Counted from the first letter of the stretch, positions 44,491 to 54,144 are shown. The stretch: DNA of 64,000 nt from Verrucomicrobiota bacterium (GCA_016871415.1 VHDL01000011.1:1-64000); one strand, 5' to 3'. Numbers and translations are program-made. The notes: generated by a model not told the origin, from the sequence alone.

Positions 44491-44545
44491 GTGATGAGGT
44501 CGTTGAGCAAAGACGTTGAGACTTTTGAGGCAAGGACTTTTTGAT

Positions 44546-45235
44546 TCAGACGACCGACCGGTGCAGCGCCACGGTGCCGAAAAGCATGCGTTCGCAGGAC
44601 ACTTGGCTGAATCCGGCCGCCTTGAGTTCAGCCGAGAGCCCTTCGGCGTCGGGGAATCCCGCGATGCTGGTACCGAGGTAGCGGTAGGCTCCTAGATCTC
44701 CGGTGAGCAGGGCGGCCGCCAGCGGCAGGACGCAGCGTACGTGGATGAAGTGCAGCGGGGCGAACCAGGCGTCGGGCTGAGAAAATTCCAGGATGAAGAC
44801 CGATCCGCCGGGCTTCGTGATGCGGCGCAGTTCCCGGAGGCCCTTATCGCGGTCCTCGAAGTTGCGCACGCCATAGGCGACGGTCACGGCGTCACACGAG
44901 GCGTCGGGGACGGGCAGGCGCATGCAGTCGCCGGTCCGGAATTCAAGACGGACGCCTTCGGCCTTGGCTCTGCGTCGGCCGAGCGCGAGCATCGGTTCGC
45001 AGAAGTCGTAGCCGGTCACTTCGGCCTTGGCGGGCAGCGCCGCGCGCAGGGCGAACGCCACGTCGCCGCTGCCCGTGGCAAGGTCGGCCACGACGTCCGG
45101 CGCGCACGCCTTCACGGTGTCCACCAGGCGATTGCGCCAGCCGACGCAGAGGCCGAGGCTCAGGACGCGGTTCGCAAGGTCATACCTCGAGGCGATGCCG
45201 GAGAACATCGAGCGGACGGCGGAGCCTTCGGGCAT
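44546..45235 (-). CDS. menG: Ubiquinone/menaquinone biosynthesis methyltransferase
   Basis: This 229-residue SAM-dependent methyltransferase has MFSGIASRYDLANRVLSLGL at the N-terminus, ADLATGSGDVAF as the SAM-binding loop, AYGVRNFEDRDKGLRE and GGSVFILEFSQP, matching UbiE/MenG. With menD at 54372 in the same window, methylation of demethylmenaquinone is the likely role. It is slightly shorter than E. coli UbiE. It is followed downstream by convergent tRNA-Arg. Confidence 0.92.
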   Translation of the reverse strand: MPEGSAVRSMFSGIASRYDLANRVLSLGLCVGWRNRLVDTVKACAPDVVADLATGSGDVAFALRAALPAKAEVTGYDFCEPMLALGRRRAKAEGVRLEFRTGDCMRLPVPDASCDAVTVAYGVRNFEDRDKGLRELRRITKPGGSVFILEFSQPDAWFAPLHFIHVRCVLPLAAALLTGDLGAYRYLGTSIAGFPDAEGLSAELKAAGFSQVSCERMLFGTVALHRSVV

Positions 45236-45337
45236 GCGTCCAAATTCCGCGGAAGCGCCCTGAGGTCAAGGGCGGCGTCTGCACCGCCATCATTCATCCT
45301 CCACCCTCCATCCTCGACCGCCTTCCACGCCCCACAC

Positions 45338-46414
45338 TTAGACAAAAACTCCCCCGCCGCGCAGCACCTGGCCCTGATAGGTCGCCAGCACTTGTCCCGG
45401 CGCAATGCCACGCTGGGCCTGCTCAAAGCGGGCCTCCGCGGAGCCGTCCGGCCTGAAGCGGAGGACGGCCGGGGTCGACGGATCCCGGTGGCGGATGCGC
45501 GTGAGCACAGACGCCTCGCCAGCCAAGGCGCCGTTGATCCAGCTGAAGTTCCGGGCCTCCGCGCGGTCGGCGTACAATCCGGGCAGCCCCGGGCGGTCGA
45601 ACGCCACGTGCAGGGTGGACGTCGTAAAGTCCTTCCGCACGACCACGTAATGCTCGTGGTCGGTGTTGGAGGGCAGTCCGATGCCTTTGCGCTGCCCGAG
45701 GGTGTAGCGGTGCAGCCCGCGATGCGTTCCGATGGTGCGGCCCTCGTGGTTGACCACCGGGCCAGGGGCGTCGGGGATGTGACGTTCGAGGAAATCCTGC
45801 ACCGGCACCTGACCGAGGAAGCAGATGCCCTGGCTGTCCTTGCGGGTCGCGTTGGGCAGCCCCGCCTCCGCGGCCATCTGCCTCACGTCAGGCTTGAGCA
45901 GCTCGCCCACGGGGAAGAGGGCGCGTGCCAGCTGGTCCTGCCGGATCATGGCGAGGAAGTAGGACTGGTCCTTGTTCGGGTCTGCGCCCTCGAGCAGGTC
46001 GAAGGTGCCGTCGTCATTGACGCGTCGACGCGCATAGTGTCCCGTCGCGATTGCGTCATAGCCTTCGTCGACCGCCCTGCGCAGGAAGACCCCGAACTTC
46101 ATCTCACGGTTGCATACGATGTCGGGATTGGGGGTCAGTCCGCGCCGGTAGCCTTCGACGAGGTATTCCACGACCGTGCGGCGGTAGTCGGCCACGAGGT
46201 CCAGCACCCGGAAGGGCAGGGCGAGACTCTCCGCCACGGCCCTGGCGTTGCGCACGTCCTCCTCCCAGGGGCATTCGCCGGGGAAGGGCAGACCTTCCTC
46301 GTTCATCCAGGTGCGGAAATAGGCGGCATGCACCTCATGCCCCTGCCGTTTGAGCAGCAGGGCGGCCACGGCGCTGTCTACGCCGCCGGAGAGGGCCACG
46401 AGGATCCTGGACAT
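45338..46414 (-). CDS. mnmA: tRNA-specific 2-thiouridylase MnmA
   Basis: This 358-residue enzyme thiolates U34 of tRNA. The PP-loop LSGGVDSAVAALLL (about 8-21), the catalytic cysteine motifs NPDIVCNREMKFG and DSQGICFLGQ, and LEGADPNKDQSYFLAMI are all present. The frame is open to 46516, but the ATG at 46414 gives the usual start MSRILVALSGG. It is divergent from the LysM gene, with 100 bases between. Confidence 0.95.
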   Translation of the reverse strand: MSRILVALSGGVDSAVAALLLKRQGHEVHAAYFRTWMNEEGLPFPGECPWEEDVRNARAVAESLALPFRVLDLVADYRRTVVEYLVEGYRRGLTPNPDIVCNREMKFGVFLRRAVDEGYDAIATGHYARRRVNDDGTFDLLEGADPNKDQSYFLAMIRQDQLARALFPVGELLKPDVRQMAAEAGLPNATRKDSQGICFLGQVPVQDFLERHIPDAPGPVVNHEGRTIGTHRGLHRYTLGQRKGIGLPSNTDHEHYVVVRKDFTTSTLHVAFDRPGLPGLYADRAEARNFSWINGALAGEASVLTRIRHRDPSTPAVLRFRPDGSAEARFEQAQRGIAPGQVLATYQGQVLRGGGVFV

Positions 46415-46514
46415 CGGGGGCAATGTGGCCTGCGTCCGTCCCGGGGGCGAGAAAGGAACGGCGCCGAGGACAAGACCCCCTTGCCCTCGGCGTCCAGTCG
46501 GGTAATGCTGGGGC

Positions 46515-47108
46515 ATGCGTCCGGCTCTCCTGCTGCTCCTCCTGGCCTCGGTCCTTCCTTCTCACGCCCAGAACTCTGCTCAGATTGTGGGCATCCAGCA
46601 GGACCTCACCGAACTCAAGGCCGAGGTCGAGAAGCTGCGTCTGGAGAATGCGGACCTGCGCGCCGAGGTCTCCCGGCTGCGTGCGGTCCCGCCGCCCGCC
46701 GCTCCGGCCCCGAAGGGCGCCGACGCGGAATCGCTCGCGCGTCTCAAGGCCGAGGTGTTCGCCGAACTCGACCGGCGCCTCAAGCTCCAGACCGGCGACG
46801 TCAACGCGGCACTCGCCGACCTGACCAAGCAGGTGAACGCAGCGCTGGGTCGCCCTGCGGCGGCCGCCCCCGCCGCCCCCGCTCCTTCCGGCCCCGCTCC
46901 AGCCGCCCCGGTCGAGGGCTTCCCCGCCGACATGCCTCAGACCGGCGTTAAATATACCGTCAAGTCGGGAGATTCCGTCACCAAGATCGCCCGCAACAAT
47001 AAATCCAAGGTTGAGTGGATTCTCAAGGCGAACAGTCTCGTCAATCCCAACGACCTCAAGGCCGGGGCCGTGATTTTCATACCCCAGCTCGAAGAACCCG
47101 CCCGCTGA
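46515..47108 (+). CDS. Secreted LysM protein with coiled-coil N-terminus
   Basis: This 197-residue protein has a signal peptide (1-18, ending SHAQ), a heptad-rich coiled coil (about 20-115), an Ala/Pro linker, and a C-terminal LysM domain (about 150-190) with YTVKSGDSVTKIARNNKSKV and VNPNDLKAGAVIFIP. LysM binds peptidoglycan, so it probably anchors something to the wall. Its stop is 2 bases before parB, so the two are co-transcribed. Confidence 0.85.
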   Translation: MRPALLLLLLASVLPSHAQNSAQIVGIQQDLTELKAEVEKLRLENADLRAEVSRLRAVPPPAAPAPKGADAESLARLKAEVFAELDRRLKLQTGDVNAALADLTKQVNAALGRPAAAAPAAPAPSGPAPAAPVEGFPADMPQTGVKYTVKSGDSVTKIARNNKSKVEWILKANSLVNPNDLKAGAVIFIPQLEEPAR

Positions 47109-47110
47109 AC

Positions 47111-48007
47111 ATGGCCCAGCCTCCTAAGAAGAACCTCGGCCGCGGCCTCGGCGCAATCATCGGCGCCGGCGTCTCCCGTCCCGCTCAGACCGCGCCCGCG
47201 GCGCAGCCCGCCGCGCCTTCCAATCCCTCGCTCCAGCTCGTCGAAATCGCGGTCACTCAGATCGGGCCGAATCCACGCCAGCCGCGCCGGGAGTTCGACG
47301 AGGCCTCAATCCGCGAGCTCGCGGAGTCCATCCGCTCCGAGGGCCTCCTGCAGCCCGTCGTCGTCCGCAAGGTCGCCGGGGGTTATGAGCTCATCGCCGG
47401 CGAGCGACGCCTGCGCGCCTTCCGTCATCTCGGTCAGAGGACCGTCCCCGCCCGCGTCGTCGAGGCGAGCGACGCGACCAGCGCCTTCATGGCGCTCCTC
47501 GAGAACCTGCAGCGTGACGACCTCAATCCGGTCGACGAGGCCGTCGCGGTCGCGTCCCTGATGCGTGACTTCAACCTCACCCAGGAGGCCGTGGCCGACC
47601 GTCTCGGTCGCCCCCGCGCCTCCGTCGCCAACACCGTGCGCCTGCTCTCTCTGGAGCGCGAGGTGCAGAGCTACCTGGCCAAGGGGCAGATCTCCGCTGG
47701 ACACGCCAAGGTGCTCCTCGGCGTCGAGAACAAGGCCCATCAGGTCCAGGTCGCCCGTCTCATCGTGGAGAAGGGCCTGTCCGTCCGCGCCCTCGAGGCC
47801 GAGGTGCGCAAGCTCGGCGGCGGCCGCAAGGGCGAGCGCAAGCGTGCCGCCCAGACCGTGGTCGAGGACGTCCAGAAGCGTCTCACCTCCCATTTCTCTT
47901 CCGACGTCTCCGTCGTCCGCAAGGGCGCCAAGGGCGCGATTACGATTCCCTTCACCAGCGACGACGACCTCGCCCGCCTCCTCGAGAAGATCGGCATCAG
48001 GATCTGA
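47111..48007 (+). CDS. parB: ParB chromosome-partitioning protein
   Basis: This 298-residue DNA-binding CTPase has the ParB start KNLGRGLGAIIG (about 7-18), then IGPNPRQPRREFDEASIREL, GLLQPVVVRKVAGGYELIAGERRLRAF with the GERRxRA CTP motif, and the helix-turn-helix LTQEAVADRLGRPRASVANT. It is expected to load at parS and spread. No parA is adjacent, which differs from the usual parAB operon. The preceding LysM gene is 2 bases away. Confidence 0.95.
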   Translation: MAQPPKKNLGRGLGAIIGAGVSRPAQTAPAAQPAAPSNPSLQLVEIAVTQIGPNPRQPRREFDEASIRELAESIRSEGLLQPVVVRKVAGGYELIAGERRLRAFRHLGQRTVPARVVEASDATSAFMALLENLQRDDLNPVDEAVAVASLMRDFNLTQEAVADRLGRPRASVANTVRLLSLEREVQSYLAKGQISAGHAKVLLGVENKAHQVQVARLIVEKGLSVRALEAEVRKLGGGRKGERKRAAQTVVEDVQKRLTSHFSSDVSVVRKGAKGAITIPFTSDDDLARLLEKIGIRI

Positions 48008-48015
48008 GGGGGCAA

Positions 48016-48202
48016 GTGGGCAAGTTGACACGGTGACACGGGGAACTGCATAGGGGCAGCCTCGGGTAGGGCGGCCATTGCCATGGCCGCCGTTCGCAGA
48101 GGCACGTGCGTTGCGCCGGGCCAGATCACCAACCCTACGACGTCCGTCCGCCCACGGACGTGATGGCAATCACGTCCCTACCGGCGCGGCGTGGCCGCGA
48201 GG
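48016..48202. repeat. 187-base intergenic repeat containing a BIME-like element (copy 1)
   Basis: The core 48066-48181 holds two hairpins in inverted order. The left reads GTAG then GGCGGCCAT-TGCC-ATGGCCGCC (48070-48091, perfect). The right, read on the minus strand, is GTAG then GGACGTGAT-TGCC-ATCACGTCC (48156-48177, perfect), with CTAC at 48178-48181 as the outer foot. Both have the same GTAG foot and TGCC loop but different stems. Nearly the same unit occurs at 54172-54360. Together with copy C of the G/C element it fills the 335-base gap between parB and purH; no gene is seen there. Confidence 0.85.
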
Positions 48203-48250
48203 GAGAGTACGCTTCTACGGCGATACGTGGGCAAGGGGTTCTGCGACAGT

Positions 48251-48321
48251 CAGGGGCAGGCCTAAGGCATGGAGACAAAAACAGGTGTTGAAATCTTCTG
48301 CCCCTGTCCCTGCCCCTGTCC
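48251..48321. repeat. G-rich/C-rich inverted intergenic element (copy C)
   Basis: CAGGGGCAG at 48251-48259 pairs with CTGCCCCTG at 48298-48306. The C arm is two tandem copies of CTGCCCCTGTCC (48298-48309, 48310-48321), so it is longer than the G arm. The loop is A-rich. It lies just after the BIME copy, downstream of purH on the minus strand. Confidence 0.65.
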
Positions 48322-48342
48322 CTTTGTTTCCCTCAGTTTTCC

Positions 48343-49884
48343 TCAGTGCTTAAAGTGCCTCATTCCCGTGAACACCATCGCCATGCCGCGCGCGTCGGCG
48401 GCGGCGATCACATCGGCGTCCTTGACCGAGCCTCCGGGCTGGATGGCGCAGGTCGCGCCGGCGTCGGCGGCGGCCAGGAGGCCGTCCGGGAAGGGGAAGA
48501 AGGCGTCGGAGCAGACGGCTGAGCCCGCCAGGGGCAGCTTGGCCTCACCGGCCTTCCAGACCGCGATGCGGGAGGAGTCGACGCGGGACATCTGTCCGGC
48601 GCCCACGCCGAGCGTGCGCTCCTTGCCGGCGTAGACGATGGCGTTGGACTTCACGTGGCGCACCACGCGCCAGCCGAAGAGCATCGAGGCCAGCTCGTCC
48701 GGCGTGGGCTGGCGCTTCGTGACCACCTTGAAGTCGCGCGGGTTGACCGGCTTCTGGTCGCGGTCTTGCACGAGCACGCCGCCGATCACCGCGCGCACCT
48801 CGCGCAGCGTGTCGGCGCGCAGGCCCACCTTCGCGCGCATGAGGCGCAGGTTCTTCTTCTTACCGAAGATCGCCAGCGCGTCGGCGTCGAACTCCGGCGC
48901 GATGATGACCTCGGAGAAGGTCTCGGCGATGGCCTCGGCGAGGCCGCGGTCGACCGTGCGGTTGGCCACGATGATGCCGCCGAAGGGCGCTTGGCGGTCC
49001 GTCTCGAAGGCCTTGTGCCAGGCCTCGAGCAGCGTGTCTCCCGAAGCGGCCCCGCAGGGGTTGGTGTGCTTGAGGATGCAGACCGTGGGTCGCTCGAACT
49101 CGCCGATCAGGTAGGTCGCCGCCGTGATGTCCAGGATGTTGTTGTAGCTGAGCTCCTTGCCCTGGAGTTGGTCGAAGGTCTCGTGGAACGAGCCGTAGAG
49201 CGCGGCCTGTTGGTGGGGATTCTCCCCGTATCGCAGGCGCTGCGCGAGGGGCAGGGTGGAGGTGAAGCGGGAGGGCAGGCCCAGCACGTTACCCTCGCCG
49301 GGCTGCGACTGCGACTCGAGGTAGTTGGCGATCGCGGCGTCGTAGGCCGAGGTGCGCTGGAAGACCTTGAGGGCGAGCTCACGGCGGAGTTCCGCAAGGG
49401 CGTCGGGGTCCTTTATCGCGGCGAGCACGCGCGGGTAGTCGGCCGGGTCGGTGACGACGGAGACCGCGGCGTGGTTCTTGGCCGCGCTGCGGAGCATGGA
49501 GGGGCCGCCGATGTCGATGTTCTCGATTGCGTCCTCGAAGGAGCAGCCGGGCTTGGCGACGGTGGCCTCAAAGGGGTAGAGGTTCACCACGACGAGGTCG
49601 ATGAGGTCGATGCCGTGGCGCTTGGCCTGCTCGAGGTGCTCGTGCGAATCGCGACGGCAGAGGAGTCCGCCGTGCACCTTCGGGTGCAGGGTCTTGACGC
49701 GTCCCTCCATGATCTCAGGGAAGCCCGTGTGCTCGCCGACGTCGGTGACCGGCAGTCCGGCGTCGCGCAGGGCCTTGGCGGTGCCGCCGGTCGAGAGCAG
49801 CCGGTAGCCGTGCTCCTTCACGAGGGCTTGGGCGAAGGGCAGGAGGCCGGTCTTGTCGCTGACGGAGAGGAGGGCGAGAGGCAT
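48343..49884 (-). CDS. purH: Bifunctional AICAR transformylase / IMP cyclohydrolase
   Basis: This 513-residue enzyme does the last two steps of purine synthesis. The IMP cyclohydrolase (MGS-like) domain has [28 protein letters not shown] and [16 protein letters not shown], and the AICAR transformylase domain has [41 protein letters not shown] and [11 protein letters not shown]. The ATG at 49884 starts the usual [13 protein letters not shown]; a longer frame to 49929 is ignored. It is divergent from fabD. Confidence 0.97.
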   Translation of the reverse strand: MPLALLSVSDKTGLLPFAQALVKEHGYRLLSTGGTAKALRDAGLPVTDVGEHTGFPEIMEGRVKTLHPKVHGGLLCRRDSHEHLEQAKRHGIDLIDLVVVNLYPFEATVAKPGCSFEDAIENIDIGGPSMLRSAAKNHAAVSVVTDPADYPRVLAAIKDPDALAELRRELALKVFQRTSAYDAAIANYLESQSQPGEGNVLGLPSRFTSTLPLAQRLRYGENPHQQAALYGSFHETFDQLQGKELSYNNILDITAATYLIGEFERPTVCILKHTNPCGAASGDTLLEAWHKAFETDRQAPFGGIIVANRTVDRGLAEAIAETFSEVIIAPEFDADALAIFGKKKNLRLMRAKVGLRADTLREVRAVIGGVLVQDRDQKPVNPRDFKVVTKRQPTPDELASMLFGWRVVRHVKSNAIVYAGKERTLGVGAGQMSRVDSSRIAVWKAGEAKLPLAGSAVCSDAFFPFPDGLLAAADAGATCAIQPGGSVKDADVIAAADARGMAMVFTGMRHFKH

Positions 49885-50006
49885 GGTCAAAGGTGTTGTG
49901 ATTGGGCAGGGTAAGGCCTGATGGGTCAAGAGAGAGACAAGGCCGGCCGGACATCCCCAACCCTTCCTTGACCCCCCGTCTCTTTTTCCCTCCTTCCAAG
50001 GTTCAA

Positions 50007-50915
50007 ATGTCGACCGCCCTCCTTTTTTCCGGCCAAGGCGCCCAAGCCGTCGGCATGGGCAAGTCGCTCTACGACGGCTCCCCGCCCGCCAAGTCGCTCT
50101 ACGACCGGGCTGCGGCCCTCCTGCCCCTCGACCTGCGCAAGGCCTCCTTCGAGGGGCCGGTGGAGCTCCTCACCGAGACCCGGGTCTGCCAGCCCGCTCT
50201 CTACGTCCAAGGCTACGCCATCGCCTCGATCCTCCGCGAGCGGGGCCAGCTCAAGGACCTATCCGCCTGCCTCGGCCTTTCCCTGGGCGAGCTCACCGCC
50301 TACGCCGTCGCCGGGGTCTGGGACTTCGAGACCGGTCTCAAGGTCGTGGCCGAGCGCGGCCGCCTGATGCAGGATGCCTGTGACCGCACCAAGGGCGGCA
50401 TGGCCGCGGTCATCGGCGGCTCCCGCGAGGACATTGCGAAGCTGTGCGCCGCGTTCGACATCGACGCGGCCAACTTCAACTGCCCCGGACAGGTCGTCAT
50501 CTCGGGCGATGCCGACCGCGTGACCCAGGCGGTCGCCCGCGCCAAGGAGTGCGGCCCCTTTAAGCTCGTGAAGCCGCTCGTGGTGGCCGGCGCCTACCAC
50601 AGCCGCCTGATGGAGCCCGCCCGCGCCGCCTTTGAGGCCTTCCTCGCCGGCGTCGAGTTCCGCCGTCCCCAGGTCACCGTCTATTCCAACGTCTCCGGCG
50701 GCACGCTCTCCGAGCCCGCCGACCTGCGCGCCGCCCTCGTGCGCCAGGTGATCTCCTCGGTGCTCTGGGAGGACGACTGCCGCGCGGCGGCTGCCTCCGG
50801 CGTCACGCGTTTCCTCGAGTGCGGTCCCGGCGGCGTGCTCGCTGGCATGATGAAGCGCACGGTTCCCGAGGCTACCGTCACCTCGCTCAGCGAGCTGGCC
50901 GACCTCCCCGCCTGA
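50007..50915 (+). CDS. fabD: Malonyl-CoA:ACP transacylase
   Basis: This 302-residue enzyme transfers malonyl to acyl carrier protein. It has FSGQGAQAVGMG at the N-terminus, the nucleophile Ser92 in GLSLGE (the usual motif is GHSLGE, so position 91 is Leu), and the catalytic His198 in GAYHSRLM. The GLSLGE form is also seen in plant-type enzymes. ECGPGGVLAGM is present near the C-terminus. It lies 19 bases before lepA. Confidence 0.94.
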   Translation: MSTALLFSGQGAQAVGMGKSLYDGSPPAKSLYDRAAALLPLDLRKASFEGPVELLTETRVCQPALYVQGYAIASILRERGQLKDLSACLGLSLGELTAYAVAGVWDFETGLKVVAERGRLMQDACDRTKGGMAAVIGGSREDIAKLCAAFDIDAANFNCPGQVVISGDADRVTQAVARAKECGPFKLVKPLVVAGAYHSRLMEPARAAFEAFLAGVEFRRPQVTVYSNVSGGTLSEPADLRAALVRQVISSVLWEDDCRAAAASGVTRFLECGPGGVLAGMMKRTVPEATVTSLSELADLPA

Positions 50916-50934
50916 AACGTTGAGACCGCCCACC

Positions 50935-52734
50935 GTGTCCCTGGATCACATACGCAATTTCTGCATCATCGCCCATGTCGACCATGGGAAGACGACGCTT
51001 TCCGACCGCCTGCTGGAGCACACCAAGACCATTGAGAAGCGCCAGATGAAGGAGCAGTTGCTCGACGCCATGGACCTCGAGCGCGAGAAGGGCATCACCA
51101 TCAAGTGCCACCCGGTTACCATGAACTATTTCGCGCCGGACGGCCAGGCCTACGTCCTCAACCTCATCGACACCCCGGGACACGTCGACTTCGCCTACGA
51201 GGTCTCCCGCTCGCTCGCCGCCTGCGAGGGCGCCGTGCTGCTCATCGATGCCTCCCAGGGAGTCGAGGCCCAGACGGTCGCCAACGCCACCCTGGCCATG
51301 AACCAGGGCCTCGAGATCGTGCCCGTCATCAACAAGGTCGACCTGCCCAGCGCGCGCCCCGAGGAGGCTCGGCGCCAGGTGGAGGACATCCTGACCATCC
51401 CCGCCCACGACGCCGTGCTTGCCTCCGGCAAGTCCGGCATCGGCATCGACGACATCATGCAGGCCATCGTGCGGCGCGTGCCCAAGCCCCGCTGGGCCGA
51501 CTACCCGCAGGCCCGCGCGCTGGTCTTCGATTCGCTGTTCGACGCCTACAAGGGCGTCATCAGCTACGTGCGCGTCTTCTCCGGTACCTTCCGCCCCGGC
51601 CAGGGCATCGAGCTCATGTACAACGGCGTGCGCTCGGTCATCAAGGAGGTCGGCACGTTCTCCCCGCGCATGACGCCCTGCGACGAGCTGGGGCCCGGCA
51701 GCGTGGGCTACATCGTCATCAACATCCGCGAGGTGGCCGACGTGAAGGTCGGCGACACCATCACCCTCGCCGCCGACCGCGCCAAGGACCCGGTGCCGGG
51801 CTTCAAGGAGGTCCGTCCCATGGTCTTCAGCGGTATCTACCCGCTCGACACGGCCGACTACGAGAAGCTCAAGACCTCCCTCGGCAAGCTCGCCATCAAC
51901 GACTCTGCGCTCTCCTACACGGCGGAGAGCTCCACTGCGCTGGGCTTCGGCTTCCGCTGCGGCTTCCTCGGCCTGCTCCACATGGAGATCATCCAGGAGC
52001 GGCTGCGGCGCGAGTACGATCTGGACATCATCTCGACCTACCCCTCGGTGGTCTACCGCGTCTTCACGACGGACGGTCAGCTGCACGTGCTCGAAAACCC
52101 GGTGATGATGCCCGACCCCTCCGCGATTGACCACATCGAGGAGCCCACCATCCGCGCCCACATCCACATTCCGGGCACCTCCATCGGCGACATGCTCGCC
52201 CTGATCCAGGAGAAGCGCGGGGTGCTCGAGCGCACCGAGACGATCGACGCCGAACGGGTGGTGCTGGTCTGCCAGCTGCCGCTCAACGAGATCCTGGTGG
52301 ACTTTAACGACCGCCTGAAGTCCATCACGCGCGGCTACGGCTCGATGGACTATGATTTCGGCGACTACGTCACCTCGGACCTGGTCAAGATGGACATCCG
52401 GGTGAACGAGGAGCCGGTCGACGCCTTCTCGACGATCGTCCACGCCTCCAAGGCCGAGGGGCGCGGCCGCGCGCTCTGCGAGAAGCTCAAGGAGCTCCTC
52501 CCGCGCCAGCTCTTTAAGATCGCCATCCAGGCCGCCATCGGGTCCAAGGTCATCGCCCGCGAGACGCTCGGTTCGATGGGCAAGGACGTGACGGCCAAGT
52601 GCTACGGCGGCGACATCACCCGCAAGCGCAAGCTCCTGGACAAGCAGAAGGAGGGCAAGAAGCGGATGAAGCAGATCGGCAGGGTCGACATCCCGCAGGA
52701 GGCCTTCATCAAGATCCTCAAGAACGAGGGCTGA
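50935..52734 (+). CDS. lepA: Elongation factor 4 (LepA)
   Basis: This 599-residue ribosomal GTPase shows G1 AHVDHGKTTLSDRLL, G2/G3 as KGITIK and DTPGHVDFAYEV, and G4 NKVDLPSA, followed by the LepA C-terminal domain with SMGKDVTAKCYGGDITRKRK. GTG at 50935 gives the usual start VSLDHIRNF; a TTG at 50920 would add five residues and is less likely. It promotes back-translocation or ribosome recovery under stress. lepB follows 54 bases later. Confidence 0.97.
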   Translation: MSLDHIRNFCIIAHVDHGKTTLSDRLLEHTKTIEKRQMKEQLLDAMDLEREKGITIKCHPVTMNYFAPDGQAYVLNLIDTPGHVDFAYEVSRSLAACEGAVLLIDASQGVEAQTVANATLAMNQGLEIVPVINKVDLPSARPEEARRQVEDILTIPAHDAVLASGKSGIGIDDIMQAIVRRVPKPRWADYPQARALVFDSLFDAYKGVISYVRVFSGTFRPGQGIELMYNGVRSVIKEVGTFSPRMTPCDELGPGSVGYIVINIREVADVKVGDTITLAADRAKDPVPGFKEVRPMVFSGIYPLDTADYEKLKTSLGKLAINDSALSYTAESSTALGFGFRCGFLGLLHMEIIQERLRREYDLDIISTYPSVVYRVFTTDGQLHVLENPVMMPDPSAIDHIEEPTIRAHIHIPGTSIGDMLALIQEKRGVLERTETIDAERVVLVCQLPLNEILVDFNDRLKSITRGYGSMDYDFGDYVTSDLVKMDIRVNEEPVDAFSTIVHASKAEGRGRALCEKLKELLPRQLFKIAIQAAIGSKVIARETLGSMGKDVTAKCYGGDITRKRKLLDKQKEGKKRMKQIGRVDIPQEAFIKILKNEG

Positions 52735-52788
52735 GGGCTCCCTTCTGGCTTTTCCTTCCGGTCCGGAGGGCTACTGTGCCTCATCCCC

Positions 52789-54144
52789 ATGGGCTTCTTC
52801 GAGGACTACCGCCGCCGGCGTCAGCAGCGCAAGATTGCGAGGGCGCTGTTCAAGATGGTCCGCGCCATCCGTCTCTACCGCGGCGACGTGCTCTCGGCGC
52901 AGGAACTTGGAGTCCTGCGGGCCGATGAGGAGCGTCTCGCCCGGGAGCTCCAGCTGAAGCCCCGGCCCGACATCGAATCGGTGGAGTCCGCCATCATGGA
53001 CCTGCACCGGACGATGGTGCGCATCGGGGGCAAGGTCTACCCCGTCAGCGCAACGTCCGACTTCGTGGACATGGTGGTCATGGCCGCGATTATCGCTGGC
53101 GGCATCCGCAGCTTCTTCTTCCAGCCGTTCAAGATTCCCACGAACTCGATGTGGCCGACCTACAACGGCATGACGGCCGAGGTGCGCGCCCCCGGAGAGG
53201 CCGTGCCCGGCCCCGCCATGCGCGCCTTCAACGTCCTGCAGTGGACCTGGACGCACGCGGTGCCCGCCCCGGCCGAGGGCGAGGTGCTTATCCCGCTGCA
53301 GAGGTCCGACTACGGAAGGACCGCTGAGTATTCCATGGCGCAGAAGGGGAGCGCCCGCAATTCGGGCCTTTTCGGCACGGGTCTCTTCGGCGGACGTGAT
53401 GACACCTACGTGCTGCTGGTCGGCGACACGCCGCAGTCCATCACGGTGCCGGGTGAATTCGGCTTCGAGGGCGTGCTACTCCGCACGTTCTTCCCGAAGG
53501 AGGCCGCGCTCACGCCGCGTCGGCAGGACGTGGACCGCTGGACGGCGGTCTTCGAGCGCGCCCGTAAGGAGAATCTGATCGTCAACGGCCCGAGGGGTGA
53601 GGCGCTGCGCACCGGGGTTTACCTGAAGAAGGGGCAGCCGTTGCTCAACTTCGACATCAAGACGGGCGACTTCCTGTTCGTGGACCGGGTGTCCTACCAT
53701 TTCCGCAACCCGGTCCGGGGCGACACGTTCGTGTTCCAGACGGGCAACATCCCCGGCCTGGCCGACGGCCTGGGGCGGCCTTCCCAGAGCTATTACGTGA
53801 AACGGGTCGGCGGCACGCCGGGCGACCGCATCCGCGTCGACGCCGAAGGGCGCCTGCACGTGAACGGGGTGGTGGCGACCACGCCCGAGCCGGTCGCGCT
53901 CAACAATCGTCCGGCCGTGGACAAGGGCTATTACGGATTCCTGCCCTCGGCCGGCGGCTATCAGTATGCAATCCCGCTGGATCGCGAGCACACGGTCTCG
54001 TCGGGCATGTATTACGCCTTGGGTGACAACTCCGCCAGCAGCTTCGACTCGCGCGGCTGGGGCGAGGTGCCCGCCCGTGACGTGGTTGGGCCGCCCTTCC
54101 TCATCCTGCATCCGCTCAGTCATCGCTGGGGTCTGGCGAAGTAG
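52789..54144 (+). CDS. lepB: Signal peptidase I
   Basis: This 451-residue membrane protease is longer than the E. coli enzyme. A cytoplasmic N-terminal part of about 90 residues precedes a membrane segment (DMVVMAAIIAGGIRSFFF) and the catalytic Ser120 in IPTNSMWPT. The Lys is in YYVKRVGGTPGD and the C-terminal block is ALGDNSASSFDSRGWG. A large insert (about 130-300) lies between the Ser and Lys boxes. It removes signal peptides from the many secreted proteins. It forms a cluster with lepA. Confidence 0.95.
   Translation: MGFFEDYRRRRQQRKIARALFKMVRAIRLYRGDVLSAQELGVLRADEERLARELQLKPRPDIESVESAIMDLHRTMVRIGGKVYPVSATSDFVDMVVMAAIIAGGIRSFFFQPFKIPTNSMWPTYNGMTAEVRAPGEAVPGPAMRAFNVLQWTWTHAVPAPAEGEVLIPLQRSDYGRTAEYSMAQKGSARNSGLFGTGLFGGRDDTYVLLVGDTPQSITVPGEFGFEGVLLRTFFPKEAALTPRRQDVDRWTAVFERARKENLIVNGPRGEALRTGVYLKKGQPLLNFDIKTGDFLFVDRVSYHFRNPVRGDTFVFQTGNIPGLADGLGRPSQSYYVKRVGGTPGDRIRVDAEGRLHVNGVVATTPEPVALNNRPAVDKGYYGFLPSAGGYQYAIPLDREHTVSSGMYYALGDNSASSFDSRGWGEVPARDVVGPPFLILHPLSHRWGLAK

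Noticed and set aside
48008-48342. CRISPR array in the repeat-bearing gap after parB
   Set aside because: There are no regularly spaced direct repeats; the structure is inverted hairpins and G/C arms.
50887-52443. Minus-strand open frame opposite lepA
   Set aside because: lepA is certain, and the frame is His/Val/Asp-rich mirror sequence.
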